A stretch of DNA of 6,694 nt from Candidatus Caccocola faecipullorum (lineage in GTDB: Bacteria > Synergistota > Synergistia > Synergistales > Synergistaceae): assembly GCA_018716365.1 (NCBI GenBank), contig DVKA01000115.1, positions 1 to 6,694 on the forward strand, written 5' to 3'. The notes beneath the pieces are model-generated. The model saw only the letters and a list, made by a program, of their open reading frames with translations. It was not told the origin of the DNA and did not search any database. The position numbers were made by a program, and so were the translations under genes. This document shows, piece after piece, positions 1 to 6,437 of the stretch (within the stretch, counting starts at the first letter, position 1; the number at the start of each line of letters is the position of its first letter).

Positions 1-230
1 CCGGGGCCGGATGTCGCGATGCAGACGCCGGGCCTCCCGCCCGCGCGCGCGTAGCCGTCCGCGGCGTGCGCGGCCGCCTGCTCGTGGCGCATCAGAATGT
101 GGTTTAGTTTTGAATCGTAAAGAGCGTCGTATAGATGAATGACAGTTCCGCCCGGGATGCCGAAGAGCGTGCTTACGCCTTCGTCCTCGAGCGCCTTGAC
201 CATCATCTGAGCCCCGTTCATTTTCGCCAT
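1..230 (-). CDS. ilvB: Acetolactate synthase large (catalytic) subunit, 5' part only
   Basis: The first 76 codons are present and the rest lies beyond the left edge. The enzyme condenses two pyruvates, or pyruvate with 2-ketobutyrate, using ThDP: the first common step of Val/Leu/Ile synthesis. The start ATG at 228-230 has an AAAGGAG ribosome-binding site (239-245) at suitable spacing. The visible protein is the N-terminal ThDP pyrimidine-binding domain. It includes FGIPGG near residue 24, the catalytic-type glutamate in [15 protein letters not shown] near residue 52, and [12 protein letters not shown] at the edge. These match the family closely, with no frame break. The gene is third in the operon, 104 nt after ilvC and separated from its partner ilvN by ilvC. 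Other ThDP enzymes (glyoxylate carboligase, catabolic AlsS) share parts of this pattern, but the ilvN/ilvC context favours IlvB. Confidence 0.94.
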   Translation of the reverse strand, partial: MAKMNGAQMMVKALEDEGVSTLFGIPGGTVIHLYDALYDSKLNHILMRHEQAAAHAADGYARAGGRPGVCIATSGP

Positions 231-334
231 TGACAGCGCTCCTTTTTGCTTGTCGTCTGTTTTTCGTTACGCGGCGGATATTCCGCGAAGCCGCGCGGAC
301 GGGGCGCGCCCGTCCGCACGGAGAGTGCTTTTGA
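231..334 (-). other. Structured ilvC-ilvB intergenic spacer with two hairpins
   Basis: The 104-nt gap contains two perfect inverted repeats. One has arms at 295-303 and 309-317 (GCGGACGGG / CCCGTCCGC, 5-nt loop). The other has arms at 274-278 and 282-286 (GCGGA / TCCGC). Neither is followed by a T-run in the direction of transcription, so they do not look like rho-independent terminators. They may act as mRNA processing or stability elements that set ilvB level relative to ilvC. That role is inference. Confidence 0.5.
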
Positions 335-1393
<1,059 letters not shown>

Positions 1394-1411
1394 TTAAAGC
1401 CCGTGATAACC

Positions 1412-1900
1412 CTAGTTGGCGAAGCCGGTGCGCGAAAGCGCGACCTGGCCCGAGCCCGCCGTTTCGAGGATGCCGTAGGGCTTGAGCGCCTCGAGGCAGG
1501 CCTCAACCTTGCCGCGGTCGCCCGTCACCTCGAGCGTAATCGCGTCGGAGCCGAGGTCCACGACGCGGCAGCGGAAAATCTCCGCCGTCTGGAGGATGTG
1601 CGGCCTGCGGTCGACGGGCGCGAGCACCTTCACGAGAGAAAGCCAGCGCTCGACGAAGGGCCCTTCCTTTGTAAGATTGCGCACCTCGACGACCTCGATG
1701 AGCTTCATAAGCTGCTTGCGTATCTGCTCGTAAGCGCCCTCCTCGCCCTCGATGATGACGGTGAAGCGTGAAAGCCCCGGCACGTCCGTGCGGCCGACGC
1801 TGAGGCTCTCTATGTTGTAGCCGCGGCGGCATATGAGGTTCGCGATACGCATGAGCACACCCGGATTGTCTTCGGATATGATGCTGAAAGTACTCTTCAC
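1412..1900 (-). CDS. ilvN: Acetolactate synthase small (regulatory) subunit
   Basis: This is the regulatory subunit of acetohydroxyacid synthase; it activates the catalytic subunit and confers feedback inhibition by valine. The 162-residue length is typical. An N-terminal ACT domain (about 1-75) shows DNPGVL at 11-16 and RRGYNIESLSVGRT at 25-38. G14 and N29, which correspond to positions I recall as valine-binding in E. coli IlvH, are kept, so valine sensitivity is expected. The C-terminal half has ERWLSLVKV and the TAEIFRCRVVDL motif of the second domain. The start is GTG (1898-1900), with AAAGGG at 1911-1916 and 10-nt spacing. It is the first structural gene after the attenuator, so readthrough controls it directly. 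The order ilvN-ilvC-ilvB is unlike the common ilvB-ilvN-ilvC. Confidence 0.95.
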   Translation of the reverse strand: MKSTFSIISEDNPGVLMRIANLICRRGYNIESLSVGRTDVPGLSRFTVIIEGEEGAYEQIRKQLMKLIEVVEVRNLTKEGPFVERWLSLVKVLAPVDRRPHILQTAEIFRCRVVDLGSDAITLEVTGDRGKVEACLEALKPYGILETAGSGQVALSRTGFAN

Positions 1901-1933
1901 TCTGAAAACGCCCTTTCTTCCAAATACTTCAAA

Positions 1934-1970
1934 TAATAAAAAAGACCGGAACCCCTCGCGGGCCCCGGTC
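1934..1970 (-). terminator. Rho-independent attenuator terminator of the ilv operon
   Basis: Read on the minus strand, GACCGGGGCCC and GGGTTCCGGTC form an 11-bp stem (two G-U pairs) with a GCGAG loop, followed at once by TTTTTTATT. It lies between the leader peptide stop (1988) and the ilvN start (1900), so it terminates transcription before ilvN unless prevented. See the antiterminator entry. Confidence 0.93.
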
Positions 1971-2016
1971 CGAAATTAACACAGCCGCTAAGCGCCGGTC
2001 ACTTCGGGGGACCCGC
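1958..2016 (-). promoter_or_regulatory. Candidate antiterminator pairing in the ilv leader
   Basis: On the minus-strand RNA, GCGGGUCCC (2008-2016, inside the leader coding region) is complementary over 9 bp, with one G-U, to GGGGCCCGC (1958-1966). The latter is the 5' arm and loop of the attenuator, so the two structures are mutually exclusive. A ribosome stalled in the Val/Ile codons a little upstream (codons 10-18, 2047-2021) could leave 2008-2016 free to pair and allow readthrough. A second possible pairing is CCGAAGU (2001-2007) with AUUUCGG (1970-1976). The pairings are seen in the sequence; the mechanism is inferred from known ilv attenuation. Confidence 0.7.
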
Positions 2017-2074
2017 TGCTAATAATAACGACGACTACGTTAATAACGTTGGATATAAAGTTATTTCCACGCAT
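1988..2074 (-). CDS. ilv operon leader (attenuation) peptide
   Basis: This is a 28-codon ORF, ATG at 2072-2074 to TAG at 1988-1990, ending 18 nt before the attenuator stem. Residues 10-18 are VINVVVVII. In total there are 6 Val and 4 Ile codons (GTT, GTA, GTC, GTG; ATA, ATT) and no Leu. The likely function is to sense charged tRNA-Val and tRNA-Ile by ribosome stalling and so control the terminator downstream. A GGGGAAGGG stretch (2082-2090) supplies a moderate ribosome-binding site 7 nt from the ATG. An in-frame ATG at 2120-2122 would add 16 residues, but it sits only about 8 nt from the predicted transcription start and has no ribosome-binding site, so 2074 is preferred. The peptide itself probably has no function once made. 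Confidence 0.88.
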   Translation of the reverse strand: MRGNNFISNVINVVVVIISSGSPEVTGA

Positions 2075-2136
2075 CACAGCGCCCTTCCCCTCGTGCCGGA
2101 TTGAAAGACGACGGCCTTTCATGGCATAGCGATAAC

Positions 2137-2165
2137 ATAATAAAAGCACGCCGCGCAAATGTCAA
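2137..2165 (-). promoter_or_regulatory. Sigma-70-type promoter of the ilv operon
   Basis: On the minus strand, TTGACA (2160-2165) is separated by exactly 17 nt from TATTAT (2137-2142). Transcription should start near 2130, giving a ~55-nt untranslated stretch before the leader peptide. A small hairpin (GAAAG / CTTTC) lies in that stretch. Confidence 0.88.
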
Positions 2166-2328
2166 CAAGGCGCGGCGAAAACTACCGCCGTTTTGCTTAG
2201 CGCGGGCGCGTTATTTTCACGTTTCGCCTTATCCATCGAAGTAGGCGCGCCTCTTCGCTTAACGAAAGCGGCGTAGTTGACATTGAAATCTTACAAAACG
2301 ACGGAGGCGCGGCAAGATATAATTTCAC

Positions 2329-2341
2329 GCAATGTAATTGC
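2329..2341. promoter_or_regulatory. Inverted repeat upstream of the Fur-family gene, candidate operator
   Basis: GCAAT-GTA-ATTGC is a perfect 5-3-5 inverted repeat lying between two -10-like TATAAT boxes (2318-2323 and 2362-2367). It overlaps the presumed -35 of the nearer one. Its position suits autoregulation by the adjacent Fur-family protein, but the sequence is not a canonical Fur, Zur or PerR box that I recognise. Function is inference. Confidence 0.4.
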
Positions 2342-2367
2342 ATTTCGCCCGCAAATAAATATATAAT
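2338..2367 (+). promoter_or_regulatory. Probable promoter of the regulator-Moco gene unit
   Basis: TATAAT at 2362-2367 is preceded by TTGCAT (2338-2343) with an 18-nt spacer. Transcription would begin near 2374, about 34 nt before the TTG start. A second TATAAT at 2318-2323 lacks a well-spaced -35. The nearer box overlaps the first possible ATG (2366), which argues against translation from there. The rest of the divergent spacer (about 2166-2317) holds no gene I can support. Confidence 0.6.
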
Positions 2368-2394
2368 GTTTGCGGCTCGCTTATCTTCAATATC

Positions 2395-2410
2395 GGAGGA
2401 ACGCGCTTTG
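2395..2410 (+). promoter_or_regulatory. Ribosome-binding site that fixes a TTG start
   Basis: GGAGG at 2395-2399 is 8 nt from TTG at 2408-2410. The in-frame ATG at 2366 has no ribosome-binding site and lies inside a -10 box. Starting at the TTG gives the N-terminus LDIEKTLKNAGLRTTRQR, the usual beginning of Fur-family proteins. Confidence 0.85.
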
Positions 2411-2848
2411 GATATAGAAAAGACGCTGAAAAACGCAGGGCTTCGCACGACGCGCCAGAGAAGGGTGATTCTGGAGCTTCTGCTCTCGTGCGGCTCCCCG
2501 CTCTCGCACGCCGAGATACTATCGAAAATCGAAGAACACCTCGACCGTGTGACGCTTTACCGCACCCTCGAAACGCTGCGAAAGGCCGGCATCGTCCATC
2601 AGGTGCAGGGCATCGACGGCGTCTGGCGCTTCTGCGCGCACGGCGACGGGACGGAAGGATGTCCGGGAGACCACCCGCACTTCCTCTGCGTCGAATGCGG
2701 ACGGATGTTCTGCCTCGCCGGCCAGAAAATGCCGCGCGTAAAGGTGCCGTCAGGCGTCGAGGTCGAGGGAAAGCAGTTCGTCGTCTACGGCAGATGCGGG
2801 GAATGCGCCGTACAGAAGAAAAACGGCAAAGTTGAGGAGGAAAACTGA
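2408..2848 (+). CDS. Fur-family metal-responsive transcriptional regulator
   Basis: A 146-residue protein of typical Fur/Zur/PerR length. The N-terminal winged helix runs over about 1-75: LRTTRQRRVILELL at 12-25 and RVTLYRTLETLRKAGIVHQV at 47-66, the recognition-helix pattern. The dimerisation and metal domain has two CxxC pairs, C94-C97 and C130-C133, the family's structural zinc site. D88, H89 and H91 (GDHPHFLC) are part of a sensor site. The His usually found in the later GH motif is missing (GKQFVVYG, about 121-128), and extra cysteines occur at 28, 76, 85 and 102, so the sensed metal cannot be told. It is first in a tight unit with a MoeA-like gene 4 nt downstream and then xdhC. This suggests, by inference, a link to molybdenum or selenium enzyme maturation, or autorepression. 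Subfamily is unassigned. Confidence 0.88.
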   Translation: MDIEKTLKNAGLRTTRQRRVILELLLSCGSPLSHAEILSKIEEHLDRVTLYRTLETLRKAGIVHQVQGIDGVWRFCAHGDGTEGCPGDHPHFLCVECGRMFCLAGQKMPRVKVPSGVEVEGKQFVVYGRCGECAVQKKNGKVEEEN

Positions 2849-2852
2849 AAAA

Positions 2853-3902
2853 ATGAAAATTACGCAGATTCCGCTGGAACAGGCGGTCGGGCTGCCGCTC
2901 GCGCACGATCTCACGCAGATCGACGCGAAAAATCATAAAAAATCTGCGCGCTTCAAAAAAGGGCAGGTCATAACGGAGGCCGACCTTGAAACGCTTCGCA
3001 GCATGGGACGCGAAAACCTCTCCGTCATGGAGCTCTCGCCAGGCGACGTGCACGAAGACGACGCGGCGATGCAGCTCGGCGAAGTGCTCTGCGGAGAGAA
3101 CCTCCGCGTCACACCGCCCGCCGAAGGGCGCTGCAACCTCGTAGCCGAAACGTCGGGGATGCTCTGCTACCTCGCGGAAACAGTCAACCGCGTCAATCAG
3201 GACCCGGACTGGGTGCTCTCCGCGCTCGCGCCGAACCGCCCCGTGCTCAAAGGGCAGGTAGTCGCAGGCTTCCGCATCCGTCCGCTCGTGCTGGAGGACT
3301 ACCGCGTCGAGCGCGCCGTCGCCGTCGTACGCGGCAGCAAGCCCTTTGCGATACTTCCCTTCCGCCCGCTCAAAGTCGGCCTCGTCACCACCGGCAAGGA
3401 AATCGTCGATAAACGCGTGGAAGACGCCTTCCGCCCGAAACTGCTCGAAAAGCTTGAACGCCTCGGCAGCGGCACGCTCATCGGGCAGCGTTTCTGCACC
3501 GACTCGCTCGAACTGATAAGCGACGCGATAGGCAAATTTCTCGACGAAGACGCCGACGTGATAATCTGCACAGGCGGGATGAGCGTCGACGCCGACGACA
3601 AAACCCCGGGCGCGATACGCTCCCGCTGCCGCCGCATAGCCTTCCAGGGCACGCCCGCGCTCCCCGGCGCGATGCTCATGCTAGGCTACGCGAAATCGCC
3701 GAAAGACGGACGCGACGTCGCCGTCATAGGCGCGCCGGCCTGCGTCGCATTCGACGACCGCACCGCGCTCGACAAGCTGCTCCCCTTCGTATTCGCGGGG
3801 ATAGAGCCCGGCGACCTCGTGCGCCGCTGGGGTGTCGGCGGCCTCTGCGAGCACTGCCCCGTCTGCCACTATCCCGCCTGCTCGTTCGCGGCGGGAAGTT
3901 AA
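2853..3902 (+). CDS. MoeA-like molybdopterin-binding protein with C-terminal Cys cluster
   Basis: 349 residues from ATG 2853, which follows GAGGAGG at 2834-2840 inside the end of the upstream gene; the gap is 4 nt, so translation is probably coupled. Residues about 174-316 form a MoCF/MoeA-type molybdopterin-binding domain, with LKVGLVTTGKEI at 173-184 and DVIICTGGMSVDADDKTPG at 235-253. The GNPVS loop of true MoeA is replaced by GAPAC (293-297). The protein is also shorter than MoeA, so molybdate insertion is doubtful. The extreme C-terminus carries C332-x2-C335-x2-C338-x4-C343 with CHYPAC, a cluster suited to zinc or an Fe-S centre. I recall similar tails in anaerobe molybdopterin-binding proteins found near xdhC. 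A role in binding Moco or its precursor for handover to XdhC is inference. Confidence 0.82.
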   Translation: MKITQIPLEQAVGLPLAHDLTQIDAKNHKKSARFKKGQVITEADLETLRSMGRENLSVMELSPGDVHEDDAAMQLGEVLCGENLRVTPPAEGRCNLVAETSGMLCYLAETVNRVNQDPDWVLSALAPNRPVLKGQVVAGFRIRPLVLEDYRVERAVAVVRGSKPFAILPFRPLKVGLVTTGKEIVDKRVEDAFRPKLLEKLERLGSGTLIGQRFCTDSLELISDAIGKFLDEDADVIICTGGMSVDADDKTPGAIRSRCRRIAFQGTPALPGAMLMLGYAKSPKDGRDVAVIGAPACVAFDDRTALDKLLPFVFAGIEPGDLVRRWGVGGLCEHCPVCHYPACSFAAGS

Positions 3903-3921
3903 ACGAACGGAGGCGCGAAAC

Positions 3922-4725
3922 ATGAACGCGGAACTTCTCAAGAAAATCAACGAAGAGGTGCAGAACGGCGCCTTCGGCGCTATATGCACCGTCATACACG
4001 AAAGCGGCTCAACGCCGCGAAGCCGCGGCGCGTCCATGTGGGTGCGCCCGGACGGCACGATAGCGGGGACGATAGGCGGAGGCCTCATCGAATACGAAGC
4101 GATACAGCAGGCTTTGCGGCTCATGAAAAGCGGCGAAACGTCGTGCCTCTGGCACAAAAGCCTCACCGCGCAGGATGGAATGGTCTGCGGCGGCGAAGCC
4201 GACGTATTCATCGAAATTCTCGGCCTCGGCGACGAACTTATAATCTTCGGCGCGGGACACGTGGGCCGCGCGACCGCGGAACTCGGCGCATTCGCCGGCT
4301 TCCGCGTCACAGTATGGGACGAACGCCCGGAATTCGCCAACGACGAGCGCATCCCGTGGGCGCGCAACGTCGTCTGCCCGATAGAAAAAATCTACGAAAA
4401 CGGCATGAAATTCCACAGCCGCAGCTACGTAGTAATAATGACGCGCGGACACGCTCTCGACGCGGAAGCCGTCCGCGTCACCGAAGGACAGCCCGGCGCA
4501 TACTACGGCATGATAGGCTCGCGCAGCAAAATCGCCGCCGTGCGCGCCAAACTCCTCGCCGAAGGCGTCTCCGCAGCGCACCTCGACCGCATCTACCAGC
4601 CCATAGGCCTCCCGATAAAGGCCGAAACGCCCAACGAAATCGCCGTCTCCATAATGTCCGAGATAATAGCCGTAAAATACGGCGCGGACATAAAACGGCT
4701 GAGAGGCGAAACCGCGGCGCGCTAG
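3922..4725 (+). CDS. xdhC: XdhC/CoxI-family molybdenum cofactor chaperone
   Basis: 267 residues from ATG 3922, with GGAGG at 3909-3913, 8 nt upstream; longer in-frame starts overlap the previous gene without a ribosome-binding site. XdhC proteins bind Moco, help it receive its terminal sulfur, and insert it into xanthine-dehydrogenase-type hydroxylases. The N-terminal XdhC_CoxI domain shows ESGSTPRSRGASM (about 27-39), GTIGGGLIEYEA (about 49-60) and CGGEADVFIE (about 88-97). A C-terminal Rossmann domain has IIFGAGHVGRA (about 106-116) with WDERPEFAN, then MTRGHALD and YYGMIGSRSK. The ending QPIGLPIKAETPNEIAVSI is diagnostic. It lies 19 nt after the MoeA-like gene. Selenium genes next door suggest a selenium-dependent hydroxylase client, but the hydroxylase is absent here. 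Confidence 0.92.
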   Translation: MNAELLKKINEEVQNGAFGAICTVIHESGSTPRSRGASMWVRPDGTIAGTIGGGLIEYEAIQQALRLMKSGETSCLWHKSLTAQDGMVCGGEADVFIEILGLGDELIIFGAGHVGRATAELGAFAGFRVTVWDERPEFANDERIPWARNVVCPIEKIYENGMKFHSRSYVVIMTRGHALDAEAVRVTEGQPGAYYGMIGSRSKIAAVRAKLLAEGVSAAHLDRIYQPIGLPIKAETPNEIAVSIMSEIIAVKYGADIKRLRGETAAR

Positions 4726-4750
4726 CGCGGAAAACCAGCAAAAAAGCACG

Positions 4751-4783
4751 AAAAAACGGCGGACTCATGAAGAGCCCGCCGTT
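4751..4783 (-). terminator. Rho-independent terminator for yedE and the TusA-like gene
   Basis: AACGGCGG (4755-4762) pairs with CCGCCGTT (4776-4783), with a further CTC/GAG pairing in the loop. On the minus strand the stem runs into TTTTTT, so it ends the yedE pair about 60 nt after the TusA-like stop. On the plus strand it is followed only by TTCCGTT, so it may serve xdhC weakly as a bidirectional terminator between convergent genes. Confidence 0.88.
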
Positions 4784-4841
4784 CCGTTATGCGTACAAAA
4801 CGACTGCCGTGCGGCGTTCCCGTGCGTAAACGCGCGCGGCG

Positions 4842-5057
4842 CTATTTCGTCGCGGTGACGGCGTAGCCGCCGTCCTGCTCGCGCCACTCGGCCTTCCATC
4901 CGGCGTTCGTAGCGAAGCGGATGACGTTCTCGCGCGACGTTACAGTGTCGACCAGAATTTCAACAGTGCCGGAGCTGTGCTTGTCGAGCACTCTCTTTGT
5001 CTCGATGACCGGCTGCGGGCAGGAAAGCCCGCGCGCGTCCACTATGATTTTATCCAT
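4842..5057 (-). CDS. TusA/SirA-family sulfur (selenium) carrier, like the YedF N-terminal domain
   Basis: 71 residues, a complete TusA fold. DARGLSCPQPV at 7-17 contains the CPxP motif with the persulfide-forming C13, and the rest follows the beta-alpha-beta pattern through ENVIRFATNAGW. TusA-like proteins carry sulfur as a cysteine persulfide to acceptors; in selenium-using bacteria the related YedF is paired with YedE. YedF as I know it has a second, DsrE-like domain of about 100 residues. Here the frame ends at TAG (4842-4844) and nothing after it encodes one, so this is a single-domain form. The ribosome-binding site GGAGG (5067-5071) overlaps the yedE stop codon, so translation is likely coupled. 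Whether the cargo is S or Se cannot be told from the sequence. Confidence 0.87.
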   Translation of the reverse strand: MDKIIVDARGLSCPQPVIETKRVLDKHSSGTVEILVDTVTSRENVIRFATNAGWKAEWREQDGGYAVTATK

Positions 5058-5070
5058 AATTATCAGCCTC

Positions 5071-6153
5071 CTAAGCCATTCTGTTCCTGAAAGCGAAGCC
5101 GACGAGCAGGCAGAAGACGAGCCCGACTATCGTCGCGGGGATGCCGAAAGCGCCGATTCCCGTCGCGGAGCTCGCGAGCGAGAAGTTATGCGCGAAGGCG
5201 GCGCCGACCAGCATTCCCATAACGAAGCTTCCCGCGTCCGAGTCGCCCTCGCCGGACATAATCAGCATACGCCCGGGGCAGCCGCCCGCAAGCGTGAAGG
5301 CGAGGCCGGAGAGCGTCATGCCGAGGAAGTTCCACAGCTGCATCGTGTGGGCGACGGGCTGTCCCTCAAATCCCGGCTTGAACTGTCCGAGCGCGAAGTT
5401 CGTCACGAAGGCCGCGACGATAAAGGCCGCGATGCCCTTGAAGAGATGGCAGTCCCTTATCATGATAAGGTCGCGCACCGCGCCGATGGTGCAGAAGCGC
5501 GTGCGCTGCGCTAGCCAGCCGACGATGAGGCCCGCGGCGAGCGAAATCAGTATCGGCGCGTGAGCCGCGCCGGGGCCGCTCTCAGAGAAGAATATCGGGC
5601 CGGTTCCCTTCGGCCCGAGCAGCGGGCGGACGAAGAGCAGAATCAGTATCGCGGCGGCGAAGAGCGGCATGACGAGCCCGGCGGCCTTAGGCGTCGGGCG
5701 CGACGGGCCGAGGCTGAATCCTCCGTAAAGGAACCACACGCCGATGCCGATTCCAACGATGAGCCCCGCGATGCCGGCTATCGCGTTCCAGTCGCCGCCG
5801 GCGAGACGCAGATAGGCGCGCCACGGGCAGCCGAGGAATACGAGCGCGCCAATCATAGCGAAGAAGCCGAGCGCGAAACGCACCATCGGCGACGAGCCGC
5901 CGCGCGGCCTGTACTCAGAAAAGGCGAGCGCCGAGCCGAAGGCCCCGAGAATGAAGCCCGCGATCTCGGGGCGCAGATACTGGACTATCGCGGCGCGGTG
6001 CAGCCCGAAGGCCCCCGCGATGTCGCGCGTGAAGCAGGCGACGCAGAAACCCATGTTGCCCGGGTTGCCGAATTTTACAAGAAAGGCGGCTATTACGCCC
6101 AAAACCAGCCCCGCAACCGCCGGGCCGTTCTTTGACATAAGCAGACGATCCAT
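5071..6153 (-). CDS. yedE: YedE-type selenium/sulfur transport membrane protein
   Basis: 360 residues, very hydrophobic, with about 9-11 membrane segments, in the YeeE/YedE (Sulf_transp) family. Features resembling the selenium-linked YedE group are KFGNPGNMGFCVACFTRD (27-44), RPRGGSSP (82-89), FLGCPWR (C109), QRTRFCTIGAVRD (216-228), FEGQPVAHT (262-270), GGCPGR (C292) and AFAHNFSLASSA. The two halves repeat the same plan: an FC-x-RD element followed by a GCPxR element (37-44 then 109-112; 220-228 then 292-295). This fits an internally duplicated channel whose cysteines relay a sulfur or selenium species inward. ATG 6153 has GGAGG at 6163-6167. The TusA-like carrier follows at 13 nt, a likely receiver of the imported atom. 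Selenium specificity is inferred from family resemblance and the Moco neighbours. Confidence 0.87.
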   Translation of the reverse strand: MDRLLMSKNGPAVAGLVLGVIAAFLVKFGNPGNMGFCVACFTRDIAGAFGLHRAAIVQYLRPEIAGFILGAFGSALAFSEYRPRGGSSPMVRFALGFFAMIGALVFLGCPWRAYLRLAGGDWNAIAGIAGLIVGIGIGVWFLYGGFSLGPSRPTPKAAGLVMPLFAAAILILLFVRPLLGPKGTGPIFFSESGPGAAHAPILISLAAGLIVGWLAQRTRFCTIGAVRDLIMIRDCHLFKGIAAFIVAAFVTNFALGQFKPGFEGQPVAHTMQLWNFLGMTLSGLAFTLAGGCPGRMLIMSGEGDSDAGSFVMGMLVGAAFAHNFSLASSATGIGAFGIPATIVGLVFCLLVGFAFRNRMA

Positions 6154-6169
6154 TTGCTTTTACCTCCAA

Positions 6170-6186
6170 TTATATTCGGAATATAA
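6170..6186. promoter_or_regulatory. Perfect 17-bp palindrome abutting the yedE ribosome-binding site
   Basis: TTATATTC-G-GAATATAA has 8-bp arms and a 1-nt centre, and starts 2 nt from the yedE GGAGG. Its form resembles operators for dimeric repressors (PerR/Fur-type boxes are also AT-rich with a 1-nt centre). As RNA it would form a 7-bp hairpin beside the ribosome-binding site. Either use is inference. Confidence 0.55.
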
Positions 6187-6221
6187 AATCGAAAAACAAC
6201 GGACGAAACGCACGGGCGGGA

Positions 6222-6242
6222 CTGCCGCGCACAATACGGCAG
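6222..6242 (-). other. Hairpin in the yedE leader
   Basis: CTGCCG (6222-6227) and CGGCAG (6237-6242) form a 6-bp stem with a 9-nt loop in the stretch between the larger folded element and the yedE start. It has no T-run behind it, so it is not an obvious terminator. Confidence 0.4.
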
Positions 6243-6330
6243 CGGCGGCATCTTCGCACCTTCAAGCGCGCGGACGTACGCAGAAGCTGGCGATCCGTCC
6301 TTCGCTTACAGATAAAGGGGGAAAATATGC

Positions 6331-6429
6331 GAGAGCGCGCCGCGGCAGACGACAGACCCGTTACACGAGCCGGCACCGGCAAATCACGTCATCTGGCGCA
6401 CTCTCCCTTCCGGCCGCCGTAATGCGGCC
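6331..6429 (-). promoter_or_regulatory. Candidate structured regulatory RNA in the yedE 5' leader
   Basis: On the minus-strand RNA an 11-bp helix (6395-6405 with 6331-6341; GAGAGUGCGCC / GGCGCGCUCUC) continues into an 8-bp helix (6387-6394 with 6347-6354; AGAUGACG / UGUCGUCU), with a 5-nt bulge (6342-6346). The 32-nt apical part can form GCCG-GUGC-CGGC (6369-6380) and a second small hairpin, giving a branched fold. A separate 6-bp hairpin GGCCGC / GCGGCC (6412-6417, 6424-6429) lies at the predicted 5' end. Three G-U pairs would be mismatches on the other strand, which favours minus-strand RNA. I do not recognise it as a known riboswitch class. Confidence 0.5.
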
Positions 6430-6437
6430 TCACCGTT

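Noticed and set aside
2277..2282. Perfect TTGACA on the plus strand upstream of the Fur-family gene
   Set aside because: No -10-like hexamer at 16-18 nt (the region is GACGGAGGCG). The nearest TATAAT is 35 nt downstream.
2166..2328. Possible RNA gene or small ORF in the divergent spacer
   Set aside because: No convincing start with a ribosome-binding site and no long hairpin; it appears to be promoter-flanking spacer.
2366..2407. Longer Fur-family start at ATG 2366
   Set aside because: It lies inside the TATAAT box, has no ribosome-binding site, and adds residues not typical of the family. TTG 2408 has GGAGG at ideal spacing.
3832..3921. Longer XdhC start overlapping the MoeA-like gene
   Set aside because: No ribosome-binding site there, and the added residues are a low-complexity shadow of the upstream gene. 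ATG 3922 has GGAGG 8 nt before it.
4009..4749. Long antisense open frame across xdhC, and similar long frames opposite ilvC and yedE
   Set aside because: High GC at third positions keeps antisense frames open. Their translations are Arg/Ala-rich or lack family motifs, while the opposite strand encodes clear families.
6169..6199. TATAAT on the minus strand just before the yedE ribosome-binding site
   Set aside because: The best -35 (TTGTTT) is 19 nt away, and the start site would fall at the ribosome-binding site itself. It is better explained as part of the palindrome.
6406..6415. CCGGAAGG-like string on the minus strand, reminiscent of the SRP RNA loop
   Set aside because: The surrounding bases that pair to form the SRP domain IV hairpin and its conserved internal loop are absent.
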